Source of the DNA: Welwitschia mirabilis
Lineage: Eukaryota > Gnetophyta > Gnetopsida > Welwitschiales
Length of the DNA: 49,343 nt
Direction of reading: 5' to 3'
NCBI GenBank assembly: GCA_051453625.1
Contig: JBOZIK010000001.1
Span: 275,560,964 to 275,610,306, forward strand
The position numbers and the translations under genes are program-made. The notes under the pieces are model-generated. The model worked only from the letters and a program-made list of their open reading frames with translations. It was not told the DNA's origin and did not search any database. Below, piece by piece: positions 9,783 through 21,917 of this stretch (positions are counted from its first letter, which is position 1; each line of letters opens with the position of its first letter).

Positions 9783-10637
9783 TGTTATAACCCACATTTT
9801 ATAAGCTTTAATTAATAGGGTTTCTAAACTATGTAAAATACTTTGATATTAATTTTANNNNNNNNNNNNNNNNNNNNNNNNNNNNNNNNNNNNNNNNNNN
9901 NNNNNNNNNNNNNNNNNNNNNNNNNNNNNNNNNNNNNNNNNNNNNNNNNNNNNNNNNNNNNNNNNNNNNNNNNNNNNNNNNNNNNNNNNNNNNNNNNNNN
10001 NNNNNNNNNNNNNNNNNNNNNNNNNNNNNNNNNNNNNNNNNNNNNNNNNNNNNNNNNNNNNNNNNNNNNNNNNNNNNNNNNNNNNNNNNNNNNNNNNNNN
10101 NNNNNNNNNNNNNNNNNNNNNNNNNNNNNNNNNNNNNNNNNNNNNNNNNNNNNNNNNNNNNNNNNNNNNNNNNNNNNNNNNNNNNNNNNNNNNNNNNNNN
10201 NNNNNNNNNNNNNNNNNNNNNNNNNNNNNNNNNNNNNNNNNNNNNNNNNNNNNNNNNNNNNNNNNNNNNNNNNNNNNNNNNNNNNNNNNNNNNNNNNNNN
10301 NNNNNNNNNNNNNNNNNNNNNNNNNNNNNNNNNNNNNNNNNNNNNNNNNNNNNNNNNNNNNNNNNNNNNNNNNNNNNNNNNNNNNNNNNNNNNNNNNNNN
10401 NNNNNNNNNNNNNNNNNNNNNNNNNNNNNNNNNNNNNNNNNNNNNNNNNNNNNNNNNNNNNNNNNNNNNNNNNNNNNNNNNNNNNNNNNNNNNNNNNNNN
10501 NNNNNNNNNNNNNNNNNNNNNNNNNNNNNNNNNNNNNNNNNNNNNNNNNNNNNNNNNNNNNNNNNNNNNATAGTTAATAACGAATACAAGAAAAAAAAAT
10601 TATGGTTAATTAGGGTAATTAAAGTTGGGGTGTTACA
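9783..10637. mobile_element. Nested LTR element or solo LTR with perfect 5-bp target duplication
   Basis: The left end is TGTTATAACCCACA and the right end is GGGGTGTTACA, giving TG...CA termini that also form an imperfect inverted repeat, as usual for plant LTRs. TAATG flanks both sides. Removing the element restores a continuous leader that still matches 43050-44400, which confirms the insertion. Of its 855 positions 712 are N, so a solo LTR cannot be told from a small complete element. It is younger than its copia host. Confidence 0.75.
9858..10569. other. Assembly gap, 712 N
   Basis: It covers most of the nested LTR element. Unlike the 100-N gaps, no sequence is duplicated across it. Confidence 0.95.
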
Positions 10638-10642
10638 TAATG
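10638..10642. repeat. Target-site duplication TAATG (right)
   Basis: Partner of 9778-9782. Confidence 0.75.
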
Positions 10643-11892
10643 TATGATAACCAAGATAAATCCCCTTAAATAGTGAAAAGCCTATACACACAAGAACAAG
10701 TAAAAGTATTTTGTTAAAATTTTCTTGATGTGGGTAAGGCAAATTTTAATGCAAGGGGCCTAATTTGATTATTAGATGATGAAACGAAGAGTTGTCAATT
10801 TTAGAGTCTGCTCTTGAATCCAAGTAGTGATCACGTCCTCTCTAAGAATGGTAACCTTATCTTCTGAGGAAGTAACAAAATAAAATATAAATCACTCGAT
10901 GGGGCATCCAAGATATGGATCAGTTTTGGTTACCTTAGTGATATATCCCCCTTAAAGAAGAGTACCATGCAATGTCAAAGATCTACTTATACCTTAGTAA
11001 ATTTTAAAATTTAATTATACTTATGACTTCTTGTTAACTTGGTGATGAAATCCAAGCAGCTCCTACCACTGTGCCTCTAGCCTTCACCCAATACACTCTC
11101 AATTACCAAGGGGTATGTAAGAATCTAACCTTGAGGCTCTCAGGACATTTTTACTTGAGAGACACACAACTCTTCATATGGCATGAACTTCACCGTTAAG
11201 GTAGTTAAAGATTGTACAACAAGTCTAGGGGGCAATGTAACCTAATACAAATCTCTGTCTATAGAAGGCTCCTCATGCTTGCCACCAACCAAGCCTTATT
11301 ATTAATTAAAAAATGTGATGCGTTTTTGATAAATATAATTTCCAATTTTAAACTTTAATCATAAAAAATTAAAGTTAAATGTGAAAAAAGTAAAGAAAAA
11401 AACCGGAAAAAACACACACGAAGACAAGGTCTAACTTGATATAGTTAAGCTAAATGGATGTTGCTTAACATTCAAACTTAGTTCAAGCTATCCAAATTAT
11501 AAAAATAGGTCTAAAGTAAGAAAACATCAAGTTAAGTGACCCAAACTTGATTTAATAGGAGAAAAAGAGAGGGAAAAAAAGGATTAAGGGATTATAATGA
11601 TTTATTTAAAAAAAAGCCCAAAAACCTTTGGAAAGCCTGAAAAATTATTTTAAAAAATTGAGTTTGGGGCTTACAAGTATGAAAAATGCCCAAAAAACTC
11701 AAAAAAACTTGAAAAATAGCTCAAAAAGGCTGAAAAAAAATGCCTATGTGCATAAAATATGGCTAATGGCTGACAAATAACTTAGTTAAACGCATGTTTG
11801 CACAAAGGAGCAATGGCAAAGCAATAGCTCAGAAAAAACTACACACAAGAGGCAAAAATAGACAGGCATAAATTTTTAAAAAACTAGATTCT

Positions 11893-11965
11893 GGCATTAG
11901 GCGGAATCGAACATAAGATCTGTTAATTAATGATTAAAATACTTTACATGCACCAACAGTGAGTT
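11893..11965 (-). other. tRNA-like segment (tRNA pseudogene or head of a tRNA-derived SINE)
   Basis: On the minus strand AACTCACTGTTGGTGCATG resembles the D-arm and A-box region (TAGCTCAGTTGGT), and 38 to 40 bases later TGTTCGATTCC matches the B box GGTTCGANTCC, followed by GCCTAATGCCA. The spacing is right for a tRNA or SINE head. A clean acceptor stem and anticodon stem are not visible, so this is not a working tRNA. No SINE tail or target duplication was identified. Confidence 0.4.
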
Positions 11966-12684
11966 GATAAATATAATGGTGGTAAAAATTAAAAAATATT
12001 TAATCTTGCTATTACCACTTACAGCAGACACACAGTGGTGGCAAAATGATTTCACAGGCAGACAACGGGAGCCTCAGGCATGGAACACAGAATGGAGATT
12101 AGGCCAGCAGCGAGAGGCCCACAGATCAAGTAGCAGGGAGGAGCGCAAATCAAATAGCACTCCTTGACTCTTCGGCTTCATCCTTACTGCACCTTGAAAT
12201 GATGCTGATGCTCTTCAGCTCTGACTACAAAAGCAAAGGCCAAAGAGGTTTCTGCAAGAAACACCTCACACAAGAACAGAATTCTCTCTTTGGCTCTATA
12301 AGAAATGATTCTAAACACTGCGATGAACTCGAATAATGCGGGAGATGGCAATGCCTGGCAAAATGCGGTAATGCTTTATGCAGAGGTGGCAGGGCATCAT
12401 GGAAAGGTGATAGTGTTGTAGAAATTTAAAGCCAACAAAAATCTTCCCTAGAGAATATGCAGAGGTGGAGAGGGTGCAAAGGAAGACTGCACAGGTGGGA
12501 AGCACGAGGGGTGAGAGGTGAGAGGTGAGAGGTGAGAGACTAGCCGAGGGGTGAGAGGTGCACAGAAAGTGCACAAAAATCATGCGTAGCAAAAGAGATA
12601 ACCATGCTGGCTGCTGTCATCAAAAAAATGACATTATAAAATAATTATTAAAAAAAATATGACTAGGCCGAGGAGTAAAATCTC
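11966..12684 (-). other. Less AT-rich upstream leader of the copia element
   Basis: Minus-strand sequence just downstream of the PBS. It is distinctly richer in G and C than the rest, especially 12040-12600. Open frames at 11964-12167 (+) and 12311-12592 (-) have no recognisable domain, and I see no matching copy elsewhere in the window. Confidence 0.35.
12511..12538. repeat. Four perfect copies of GTGAGAG
   Basis: A 7-bp unit repeated four times, with further degenerate GGGTGAGAGGTG a few bases on. Confidence 0.9.
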
Positions 12685-12698
12685 GCTTTGATACTAAT
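12685..12698 (-). other. Primer-binding site of the copia element
   Basis: The minus strand reads ATTAGTATCAAAGC next to the LTR end at 12699. Compared with TTGGTATCAGAGC there are two changes, both G to A. It sets the orientation as minus, in agreement with gag, integrase, RT and RNase H. Confidence 0.7.
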
Positions 12699-12866
12699 TG
12701 CTGAGAAACAAGAGAGCCCAAAAGCAAGAGCACAAGATTTTTTAACCAGTAAATTTTATTTCTCTTTGTCAAATATTTTATTGAAGAGCTTACTTGTAAA
12801 GGCAAGAATACCATTAGGTTTTTTACATACCCCTAGGCATGAGACCATGATGTGTATAAACCTTGG
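12699..12866 (-). mobile_element. 5' LTR fragment of the minus-strand copia element
   Basis: Matches 4529-4688 and abuts the PBS. Similarity stops at about 12866, and the sequence beyond is unrelated to the left LTR, so this LTR is truncated or covered by older sequence. Confidence 0.65.
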
Positions 12867-14337
12867 CATCTTAATTATTTAGAGTAATGAAAACTTTCTT
12901 TTCTTAAAAAATTCTCTTTTTAATTTACAAATTATGTTTCTGTATGATTTGATTTCCTTTGGTAAGTTCTAATTCATTAGTAAAATTCTAGTTATCTTGC
13001 ATTCTTCATTGAACCATTATTGGTTCTTTACTTTTTTTATTTTGAATATATAAGTAACTGTTATAAGTAGAATTTTCATTATACTTAAATTTAGATTCTA
13101 ATTCTTTTTAATTTCATCTTGAACCTCTTGCTTTATTTTTGCTATTATTCTAAAAAAGTGTTCTCTTAAAATGTCTAATATTTGTGCCTCTTAACCTCAT
13201 AATGTATAAGAGGCAGTGGAAGGGTTAAAGTAATTCTTGACATACCTTGAAACATATAATTTTATTAATTTATAGAAAATTATAAGCTTAATGTTGAAGT
13301 AGAAAATTCAGTTGATGTTTTCTAACTACACAGGTTGGAACCTAGTGAACAAGTGTTGGACTCCTAAGAACCATTAACATGTTTAGTTGAATGTGTAGCC
13401 AAGCACTGAGGTCCTACAAAAGTAAAACTATTATATTTTAGCAATTCAATTATGCCATTTAGAATAAGAAATCCTAGGCCCTATTTCCAATCTAATAAAC
13501 GCTTATAGTTTTGGTTGAACTATATATCTTCAAAGAATTTATTCCATTTTACATTTCTTTCATGTACTACAAAACCTGAGAGTTCTAGAAAATAATAAAA
13601 ATTTATTCAAAACTAATCATAGAATTAAAATCCTTGTAGATTACAAAATAGTAGTAATATCCATGTTGAGGGATTAAAAAGAAAAATATCATGATAGATA
13701 TTCTTATTCATATAAAGTGACTTCTATTAGAAAATATTAACAAAAATCTAAGAACAAAACTAGTATTTGTTAATTATTTTTAGCCAAACATATTTACTAT
13801 ATTTATCTACCTTTCATATTTGGTTTTCTCATTGAAGAAAATTATGAGTTAAAATAACCAAATCTTTAAATACTTGTCCTTGATTTTCTTTTATGTTACA
13901 GGAAATAGAAAAAATAGCAAAACCTAGAGCAAACCTAGTTAGAGAGTCCTTAGATTTTTAAGTCTCTATAGTATTTATAATATCAAACCTATCAAAAAGA
14001 AAATTTAATAAAGAATACCAACTTTATCTATCATAGAGCTATCAATATTGAAAATCCATAGTGTAAAATTGAAATCCCAATTTAGTTAGTTCTTTAATTA
14101 CTATAATATATATTTCATTTAGCTATGCAGTGTTTCCTTTTTGTCTTGATTTTAACCTTCTCCCATTCCTCTATTTTCTTTGATAGTTTCTTTTATGTGA
14201 GATCTTCATCCACTCATTTTTTCCCCTCCTTTAGAACTACTCCAATTATCTCAAATTTTCTATCTTGCTCTATCATCCTTGGATCTAATAATAGCATGAT
14301 GATGCTTATCTCCCTTATAACCTATCTGATAAACTTA
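12867..14337. other. AT-rich flank with no gene; left part of an interrupted older locus
   Basis: No domain was recognised. Sequence at 14100-14342 continues without a break at 23425 once the LTR element at 14343-23424 is removed. A plus-strand open frame at 14125-14448 runs across the LTR edge and is not a gene. Confidence 0.4.
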
Positions 14338-14342
14338 TTTAT
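14338..14342. repeat. Target-site duplication TTTAT (left)
   Basis: Identical to 23425-23429 and directly next to the LTR start. Confidence 0.85.
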
Positions 14343-16960
14343 TATAACACCTAGAATTTTTCACCAAATTTGTTCAAATAGAGAAACATTTAACAGGGTG
14401 ACAAGATTAATTAGCGAGATGACAAAATTTTATAGAAAGCTTCAATAATAAGTGTATATCCAAAGGGGACTATAGTATTTCAAGGGAGGGGTGCACGATC
14501 TGATGCACTGATAACACAAGAAATGACATCAATGAGCAGAGTGAGATGCGCAAGTAAGGGCAAGTAGACTTTAGGCCCATGCGAGTGTTAAACCGATAAG
14601 TGCACAAAAACAAAATGCAGAGGGTGTACAAGAGTAGACAACACAGACCATAGAAGCTGTGGGAAAAGCATGACAGGTGGCTTATGAGGAAATGGCACAA
14701 GAGAAAAAGACAGAGGCAAAGAAATGATGAGGCAGTAAGATTAGGCAAGATGTGTAGGAGAGAGAGCAGCAATACAAAACACAAGAGGGAACAACAGAGA
14801 TGCACCAATAGACAACATGGAGGTTGGGTATGAATTCAAAGAAACTTAATGCAAAATGTAAAGGGAAAATCATGTTTAACAAGGTTCCCAAATAATTTCA
14901 AAATATTGATGATTTAACAAAGAGAAGGCTCCACATAAATAAGACATTTATTGCTCTATAATTATCTATATTAACTAAGCGAAAACAAGTTAACTACATC
15001 ATGTAAGGACTCTCATCCATAAGGTTACTTGTAGTTTTATTTATTTATATAAGATTATTAGCACATTATATGGATAAAGGCATAAATTATATATCTAAGG
15101 GGATTTGTAGCTTAACCACTTATTTAATAATGAGATGACCAGATCATTCATACAATAGTCTTCCTTAAGTTAAAGGTATATATTAAATAACATTCATTAG
15201 TAATATTAAATTCAAGTACTTATAATTAAACTAATACAAATCATCAGATAACTATGATTTTGAACTAAAGTTTTGTTAAAAACAAGCTACATGTAAATAT
15301 AATTTACAAAACATGATTTACGAGGGAAGAAAATCATAAAAACTCCTTTTTATTTTCCACAATTAGACACTTTCTTAATTCTCTTAGATATTTCAAGTAC
15401 AAATATTTTCTAGTTAACAAAAATTATCAAAACTCCAAGCATATAAGCCTTAGTTGAAAGTTCTTAGAACATCACAATGAAAACAAGGACATCATGCTAA
15501 AATAACTCTAACTCTTAACAACTCCTAACTATAGTATGAGTAAGGGAGAAGATAATCAATTAACATCCAGTTCTGCATCAGATCAATCATGTGTCTAAGT
15601 AGCACTAATTCCTGTACATGCAAAAGTGTGTGAGAACTGCTAATCAACACAATTCCCAGAGTTGCCCCAGATAAGGAATAGGCTTAGCAAGGATCTCAAG
15701 TTAAGGATATAGACCAAGTCACAGAGGATATGACCATGACCAATTGTCTATTCAACTTATCTTATTTAATGTTGTTTCGCAACATTTAAAAGTAAGCCAA
15801 TTACACATAACCATGAGGGATAAGATTACTTACATGGCAAGAATATCTTTCCCTTTCTTCCTAGAGGTTTGGTATCATTATCATGAGACTTATAAAAGAG
15901 GGTTATACTTTTTGATGTCACAAATAAACTAGTTACCTTGGTTGGAATTAATATTCATAATATATTCTTATTAAGCTCCATGATCATCAAGATAATAGGT
16001 AGTATATGTCTCAAGAGATTAATCAACAAGATAACATAAAATTTACAAGGATTTCATAATGACTTCACAAGATATAGACTTCACATATATCTAAGAGGGT
16101 TTCTTATAAGAAACCATTAAGGAAACTAGGATTTCATGAATACAGTAGCACATGCATAATAATGCAAACACATGGTAAAGATAAAAGATTTGCAATGAAG
16201 AAATATAAAACATGCAGGACAATACAGTATATACAAGAGGGGTTGAAGATCACATCTTCTCTTAGCAGAACCAAGTACTCCTAGAGGAATTCAAACTTAA
16301 CACGATCAGGTTAAAAAGTAAACTCCTATGATTATAATGACTGAGGGACTCAAGTATTTATAACATAGGACTAACAGTATGACTGATAGTAGGGTTAGGT
16401 TCAATAGGCAGTTTAGGTTGCCTTAACCTTTCCTTTCTAAGCCTAATTACTCAGTGTAATAAATAACATAACATCATTTGATAAATCACTTTAACTGCAT
16501 GAGGCAAATAAATAACATGATAATTACTAAAGATCACATGTAAACACCCTTGCATGAGTAAGATAACATTAAGAGAAATAAATGTTAGGCTATAGTTTCA
16601 AAAATATAACATGCATCAAGAAATCTGATGGTTAACTGCATCAAACAAAGAGTCATACATCATCAGTAGTAAACTCAAAATAAATTAGATCTTTTAAAAT
16701 TATAACTCCATGATAAATAAAACTCATGCATAATAAATTTCAATTAACTCAATCTTCTAATCAATTAACTAAAGGAATAACTATAAGTTTAATCCTTCAC
16801 TAGTCTCTAATTAAATAATCATGGAAATATCTATTTTATTATTACTTTTATTTCAAGATCACTATTTTTAGACTTATCATTACATTTTTCTAATATTTAA
16901 TAACTTATTTAAATTACTAGAAGAGTTTCTAATTTTTTTAAAAAAAATCTCAATGTGACA
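14343..16960 (-). repeat. 3' LTR (left copy) of the LARD-like element
   Basis: It is 2618 bp long. The plus strand starts TATAACACC (the right copy has TGTAATGCCC, so the terminal TG has decayed to TA) and ends TGTGACA. It aligns with 20225-23424 over its whole length, with many substitutions and small indels. A purine-rich, less AT-rich block lies near 14490-14820. Confidence 0.88.
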
Positions 16961-16964
16961 AATA

Positions 16965-16974
16965 TCTTTCCCTT
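16965..16974 (-). other. Polypurine tract
   Basis: The minus strand reads AAGGGAAAGA four bases before the 3' LTR starts with TGTCACA. This is the usual place for the plus-strand priming site of an LTR element. Confidence 0.65.
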
Positions 16975-17026
16975 AAGGAGTTTCCTCTTGGAAACCTATT
17001 GTTAGTTGATTAGATTTGCCTTACAA

Positions 17027-17126
17027 NNNNNNNNNNNNNNNNNNNNNNNNNNNNNNNNNNNNNNNNNNNNNNNNNNNNNNNNNNNNNNNNNNNNNNNNNN
17101 NNNNNNNNNNNNNNNNNNNNNNNNNN
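17027..17126. other. Assembly gap, 100 N, with duplicated flanks
   Basis: About 40 bp before the gap (CTCTTGGAAACCTATTG to TTACAA) recur directly after it (17127-17169). Confidence 0.95.
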
Positions 17127-17369
17127 CCTTTTGGAAACCTATTGTTAGTTGATTAGATTTACCTTACAAGGGCTTATGCATTAAATTATCTTTGTATCCA
17201 AATCATTTAACCTTCTAATAACTTGATTATTCTCTTTCTCTTTGAAATTTAGCTAACTTTTAATTTTATTTTAAAGCAAATACCAATTATAAGATAAAAG
17301 TACACCAAGAATAGATCATAAATAAAAGGTAAGTTTCAAGGAGTAAGAAGTTAAGATGCATTACCAATT

Positions 17370-18970
17370 TCCTTCAACAAGAAATAGAGCCCATGAGGCC
17401 ATACTATGTACGAGTAATAGGTGTAAGGCACTAAAGATGTACAATATTATATGTGATTTAATATATTTTGAAACATGTAGAATATGAAGTTGAGATTAGA
17501 TAATGTAAGTATATGTCCAAACCATAGCTAAGGTTTATGACAAGGTTCTAATCAAGTATAGATGAATGAACATCTTTACAAGTTTCAATATTCCAAAGTT
17601 TCTTAAACATTGAGGACTATAATAACTTAAGGTCATTATGCCATTACAACTATCATAACATGATTTAATTTCTTTTTTCGTTTTTTTCTTTTTTAAGGAT
17701 TACTATATATAACATGACATGTTGATCATAATTACTACTTCTCCTTCTTCCCTTATAGATTATTAAGGTGATATTTAAAATAACTCTAAGGAGAATTAGT
17801 CATGAATTCTAGTGATCTAATCTTACTTAAATTATATGTTTTCTACACTCCTTACCTCCCTTCCATATGTAAGATATGGTAATATATAGTCCAAAATTTG
17901 AAGTAAGATTAGAACTCTTACATGTCTTACACTACCAAACATACACTTAACATGAAATGAATCCACTTACTTAGTCCATTTATCAATATATATGTTTACC
18001 TAGCACTTTCTCACTTCAAGATTTATGATCTAGGACATAATCTAAAAGATTAGCTTCCATATTAAATTAAGGTAATCTTTGGTTTCCTTAGAATCATGCA
18101 GATTAGATCACTAACAAGAAAAAATTTCAAGAGCGAGAAATCAAGATACTTCTTCAGCCATTTTAACAATGCAAAGCAAGCGATGAATCCATCGATAGTA
18201 TAAGAATAGCGAGTGTAAGCCTTAAGAGCTATACAACAATCATGCCAATATAAAATGTGTCTTATAAGATAAAAATTAAATTAGATAAGTCTAGTTTATT
18301 TTGAATTCAGAAAATTTTGTAGCAAATTCCAACTAATTGGGATAGCAAGATAGAGTTCCAAGAATTACAAGAGCTTAGAAACAAGAAATTTCTTTAAACA
18401 TAAGAAGTAAAAAATCTTAGGATTACACAATTGATAATGAAATCATATTTAAATGAAGCTAATGCTAGAGTGATAGAAGACACAAGAAAAAAAAATTTCA
18501 TGAGGATCATGTAAGATATGTAGCAAGGACATCAAAGGTCATATAGGATTTAGACAATACATAGAATAATATGCCAATGTAATACAAGAATAATGACTAA
18601 ACGTCAAAAGATATGTACAATTATCATGCCATTACATAATATGACTTGGATCGGATACATAACAAGAATTGAGATTAGAAAAGTCAAGTATGTTATAATT
18701 CTATGATCAAAATTCATACAATTAGATATAATCAAACATCCTTAGAGAATGCAATATTTTGAGGGTTCATAAAAGTATGGAGAATAAGAATTTCTTGGAA
18801 CACAAAGGAACGTGGGGACTTAAGATCAAACAATTTAAGTATATCTACAATCAATGCTTATAGCAAGGTTTTAATCAATTGGAGATAACTAGATTCCTTT
18901 AAGGATTTCAAGTTTCTAAGAATTTACAAAAGTTTAGAGTATAAGAGTTCTCTTAAATGAGAAGAGATGA
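17370..18970. repeat. Degenerate internal repeats, period about 395 bp
   Basis: The same words recur in order: GTGTAAGGC or GTGTAAGCC (17421, 18208), ATGTACAAT with CATGCC (about 17440, 18235, 18612), AATTGAGATTAGA-like (17487, 18268, 18668), a run near AATCAANTNGAGATAA (17550, 18330, 18725, 18873), and TTTCTTNAAACATNAGG (17597, 18388, 18790, 18945). Spacings of about 787-791 and 394-402 suggest four units plus one partial copy, one unit being poorly preserved. Confidence 0.5.
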
Positions 18971-20208
18971 AAGAACCTAAAATTATTATGTCTAAGTTAA
19001 AAGTAACACTGAAACCATATAAGGCACTTAGTATCACAACTAATTCAAAACCCTTTTGCCAAGTGGACACTACCTTTAAAAGCAAAAATTTTAGGTGAAG
19101 ATAAACATATCATTAAGACTTAAGTAAACATGAAATTTAACCACTTTCTAAAGGTGTAATATTAGCTAATAATTAGAATGTAATAAATAAATAAATAAAT
19201 TAAGGGTACTTAAACTTATCAAATTTACAAGGGTCTTCCTCCTTCACATTTCCATGACATTTCTCCCTTATTCTTATTCATAATTTAATTAAATTTATTT
19301 TTATTACCCTTTCATACATTAAGGTACTTTATCATATAAGATATTATTCAAACACATTAGGTTTCAATGATGACTTAGCTAAACCTTAAGGAATAAGAGA
19401 GAGAACACAATACTAACATTACTTGATAAGATGGAATTACCAAAGGTTTTATTGATCTTGGTAGCTCCTATAAGTTTTATAACAACTTCTAACTAAATAA
19501 AGTTATCATTCTAGATTGCTACACAAGAAGACATTAGTACCCAAACTTCCACCTAAGGTACTAGATGACATTAAAATAGACATGCTCTAGATGAATGCAC
19601 ATTAAAGGATAGGGTCATGTGATAGGGATAATGAATGATGCCAATCTAGTTGTGAAGAAAACTGTAAGGATATCCATATTCATCAATATAAGTATCTTAC
19701 CCAAGGATTATAAAGATAAACATATAAAAACAACAATCAATAAGATTTCATTTTCGGTCAAAAAGAGTATGAAAATGTTTTTTCTTAAATAAACCACAAA
19801 ATTTTCAATTCCTGAAGATTCATCACAAGTTGTAAGGTGCTTGTGCATGCTCATGAGAAGTAGAAGAATGTTTACATAAGCATTAGCTAGATAATTTAAA
19901 ATATAAGAAGGGGCTTGAAAGAGAGTAATTTCATCAAATGCCCAAAATATTTCATTACACCTAAAAGTACTTTAACTTAAGAAAGAAAATTATATCCTCA
20001 ATTTGAAGACATTTTTGGACCAAAAAAGACCAAATAGAAAAATACTAACGAATTTTTAAGGTAGTAGGATTAAGCATTTAACATAAGTGTAGGAGGTAGA
20101 AACAACAAGAGTGAGATCTTTACATTAGAATTAAAGATAAGAATTACAATAGCTTGATCAATGTTTTTTTATTCTTTTTTGGAAAAAAAAAGAAAAATCT
20201 ACCACCTA

Positions 20209-20221
20209 GGATCTGATACCA
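20209..20221 (-). other. Primer-binding site of the LARD-like element
   Basis: The minus strand reads TGGTATCAGATCC, three bases from the LTR end, against TGGTATCAGAGCC expected for initiator Met-tRNA priming: one mismatch in 13. Confidence 0.85.
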
Positions 20222-21414
20222 AAATGTAATGCCCAAAATTTTTCACAAATTTGTCCAAATAGAGAAACATTGAACAGGGTAACAAGATTAATTAGTAAGA
20301 TGAAAAAAATTTATAGAAATCTTCAATAATAAGTGTATATTTAAAGGGTACTATATGATTTCAAGGGAAAAGTACATGATCTAATGCACTAGTAGCATAA
20401 GGAATGGCATTGATGAGTAGAACAAGATGTGTAGGCAAGGGTGAGTAGACTTCAGGGCCATGGAGGTGTTGAACCAGCAAGCACATAGAAATAGAATGTA
20501 GAGGATGTGCAAGAGTAAGTGGCAGACACCATGAAAACTATGGGGAAAGCATGACAAGTGGCATGTGAGAAAATGGCAAAAGTGAAAAAGATAGAGGTAG
20601 AGGAACAATAAGGTATCAAGGTTAGGAAGGTTATGCAGAGGGGATGGGGGCAACAACATAAAATACATGAGAGAATAAAAGAGATGCACCAATAAACAAC
20701 ACGGAGGTTGGGTATTAATTCAAAGAAACTTGATGCAAAATGTAAGGGAACAATTATGTTTAGCAAGGTTCCCAGTAATTTCAAAATATTGATGATTTAA
20801 CAAAGAGGAGGCTCCACATAAATAAGACATTTATCTCTCTATGATTACCTATATTAACTAAATAAAAATAAGTTAACTACATCATGTAAGAACTCTCATC
20901 CATGAGATAACTTACATTTTTATTTATTTGTATAAGATTATTAGCATTTTATATGGATAAAGACATAAAAATTATATATCTAAGGGGTCTTATAGCTTAA
21001 CCACTTACTTAATAATGAGATGAATAGACCATTCATACTATAGTTTTTCTTAAGTTAAAGGTATATATTAAGTAACATTCATTAGGAACATTAACTTCAA
21101 GTACCTATAATTAAACTAATAAAAATCATCAAATAACTATGCCTTTAAACTAAAGTTTTGTTAAAAATAAGCTGCATGTAAATATAATGATCAAAACATG
21201 ATTTACTAGGGAAGAAAATCATAAAAACTCCTTTTATTTTCCACAATTAGAAATTTCCTTAATGCTCTTAAATATTTCAAGCACAACTATTTTCCAGTTA
21301 GCAGAAAGTATCAAAACTCTAAGCATATGAGCCTTAGCTAAAAGTTCTTACAACATCACAAAGAAAAGAAGGACATCATGCTAAAATAACTCTAGCTCTT
21401 AATAATGCCTAACT

Positions 21415-21917
21415 NNNNNNNNNNNNNNNNNNNNNNNNNNNNNNNNNNNNNNNNNNNNNNNNNNNNNNNNNNNNNNNNNNNNNNNNNNNNNNNNNNNNNN
21501 NNNNNNNNNNNNNNNNNNNNNNNNNNNNNNNNNNNNNNNNNNNNNNNNNNNNNNNNNNNNNNNNNNNNNNNNNNNNNNNNNNNNNNNNNNNNNNNNNNNN
21601 NNNNNNNNNNNNNNNNNNNNNNNNNNNNNNNNNNNNNNNNNNNNNNNNNNNNNNNNNNNNNNNNNNNNNNNNNNNNNNNNNNNNNNNNNNNNNNNNNNNN
21701 NNNNNNNNNNNNNNNNNNNNNNNNNNNNNNNNNNNNNNNNNNNNNNNNNNNNNNNNNNNNNNNNNNNNNNNNNNNNNNNNNNNNNNNNNNNNNNNNNNNN
21801 NNNNNNNNNNNNNNNNNNNNNNNNNNNNNNNNNNNNNNNNNNNNNNNNNNNNNNNNNNNNNNNNNNNNNNNNNNNNNNNNNNNNNNNNNNNNNNNNNNNN
21901 NNNNNNNNNNNNNNNNN
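21415..21917. other. Assembly gap, 503 N, probably spurious
   Basis: ATGCCTAACT stands on both sides of the gap, and the left LTR runs through the same place without a break (CTCCTAACTATAG at about 15525). The N most likely stand for no missing sequence. Confidence 0.85.

Larger units (their letters stand above)
9640..11840 (-). repeat. Leader segment of the copia element, family shared with 43050-44400
   Basis: Read on the minus strand, this non-coding segment matches 43050-44400 of the plus strand in order. Matches include TTACTAAGGTATAAGTAGATC against TTACTAAGTTTAAGGTATAGGTAGATC, and GAGGACGTGATCACTACTT against GAGGATGTGATCACTACTT. It lies between the PBS at 12685 and gag at 9541, and the nested element at 9783-10637 interrupts it. 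No conserved frame is seen. It is probably untranslated leader, or an insertion common to both elements. Confidence 0.65.
16961..20224 (-). other. Internal region of the LARD-like element, no recognisable coding
   Basis: It is 3.26 kb including a 100-N gap. On the minus strand, where coding would be expected, stops are frequent and no family motif was found. About 17370-18970 consists of degenerate ~395-bp repeats. An (AAAT)n run lies at 19183-19200. Confidence 0.6.

Noticed and set aside
9843-10742. Open frames of 244 and 295 codons
   Set aside because: They consist almost wholly of N. The same applies to frames at 1589-2236, 21405-21959 and 42190-42930.
14470-14891. Long minus-strand open frames in the left LTR, matched by similar ones at 20381-20784 in the right LTR
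   Set aside because: The plus strand is purine-rich here, so stops are rare on the other strand. The two copies differ by many radical residue changes, and the similarity is only that of the LTR DNA.
19430-19490. Plus-strand FIDLGSSYKFYN resembling a gypsy protease active site
   Set aside because: It lies on the strand opposite to that set by the PBS and polypurine tract, is only about a dozen residues, and no further pol motif follows. Probably chance.
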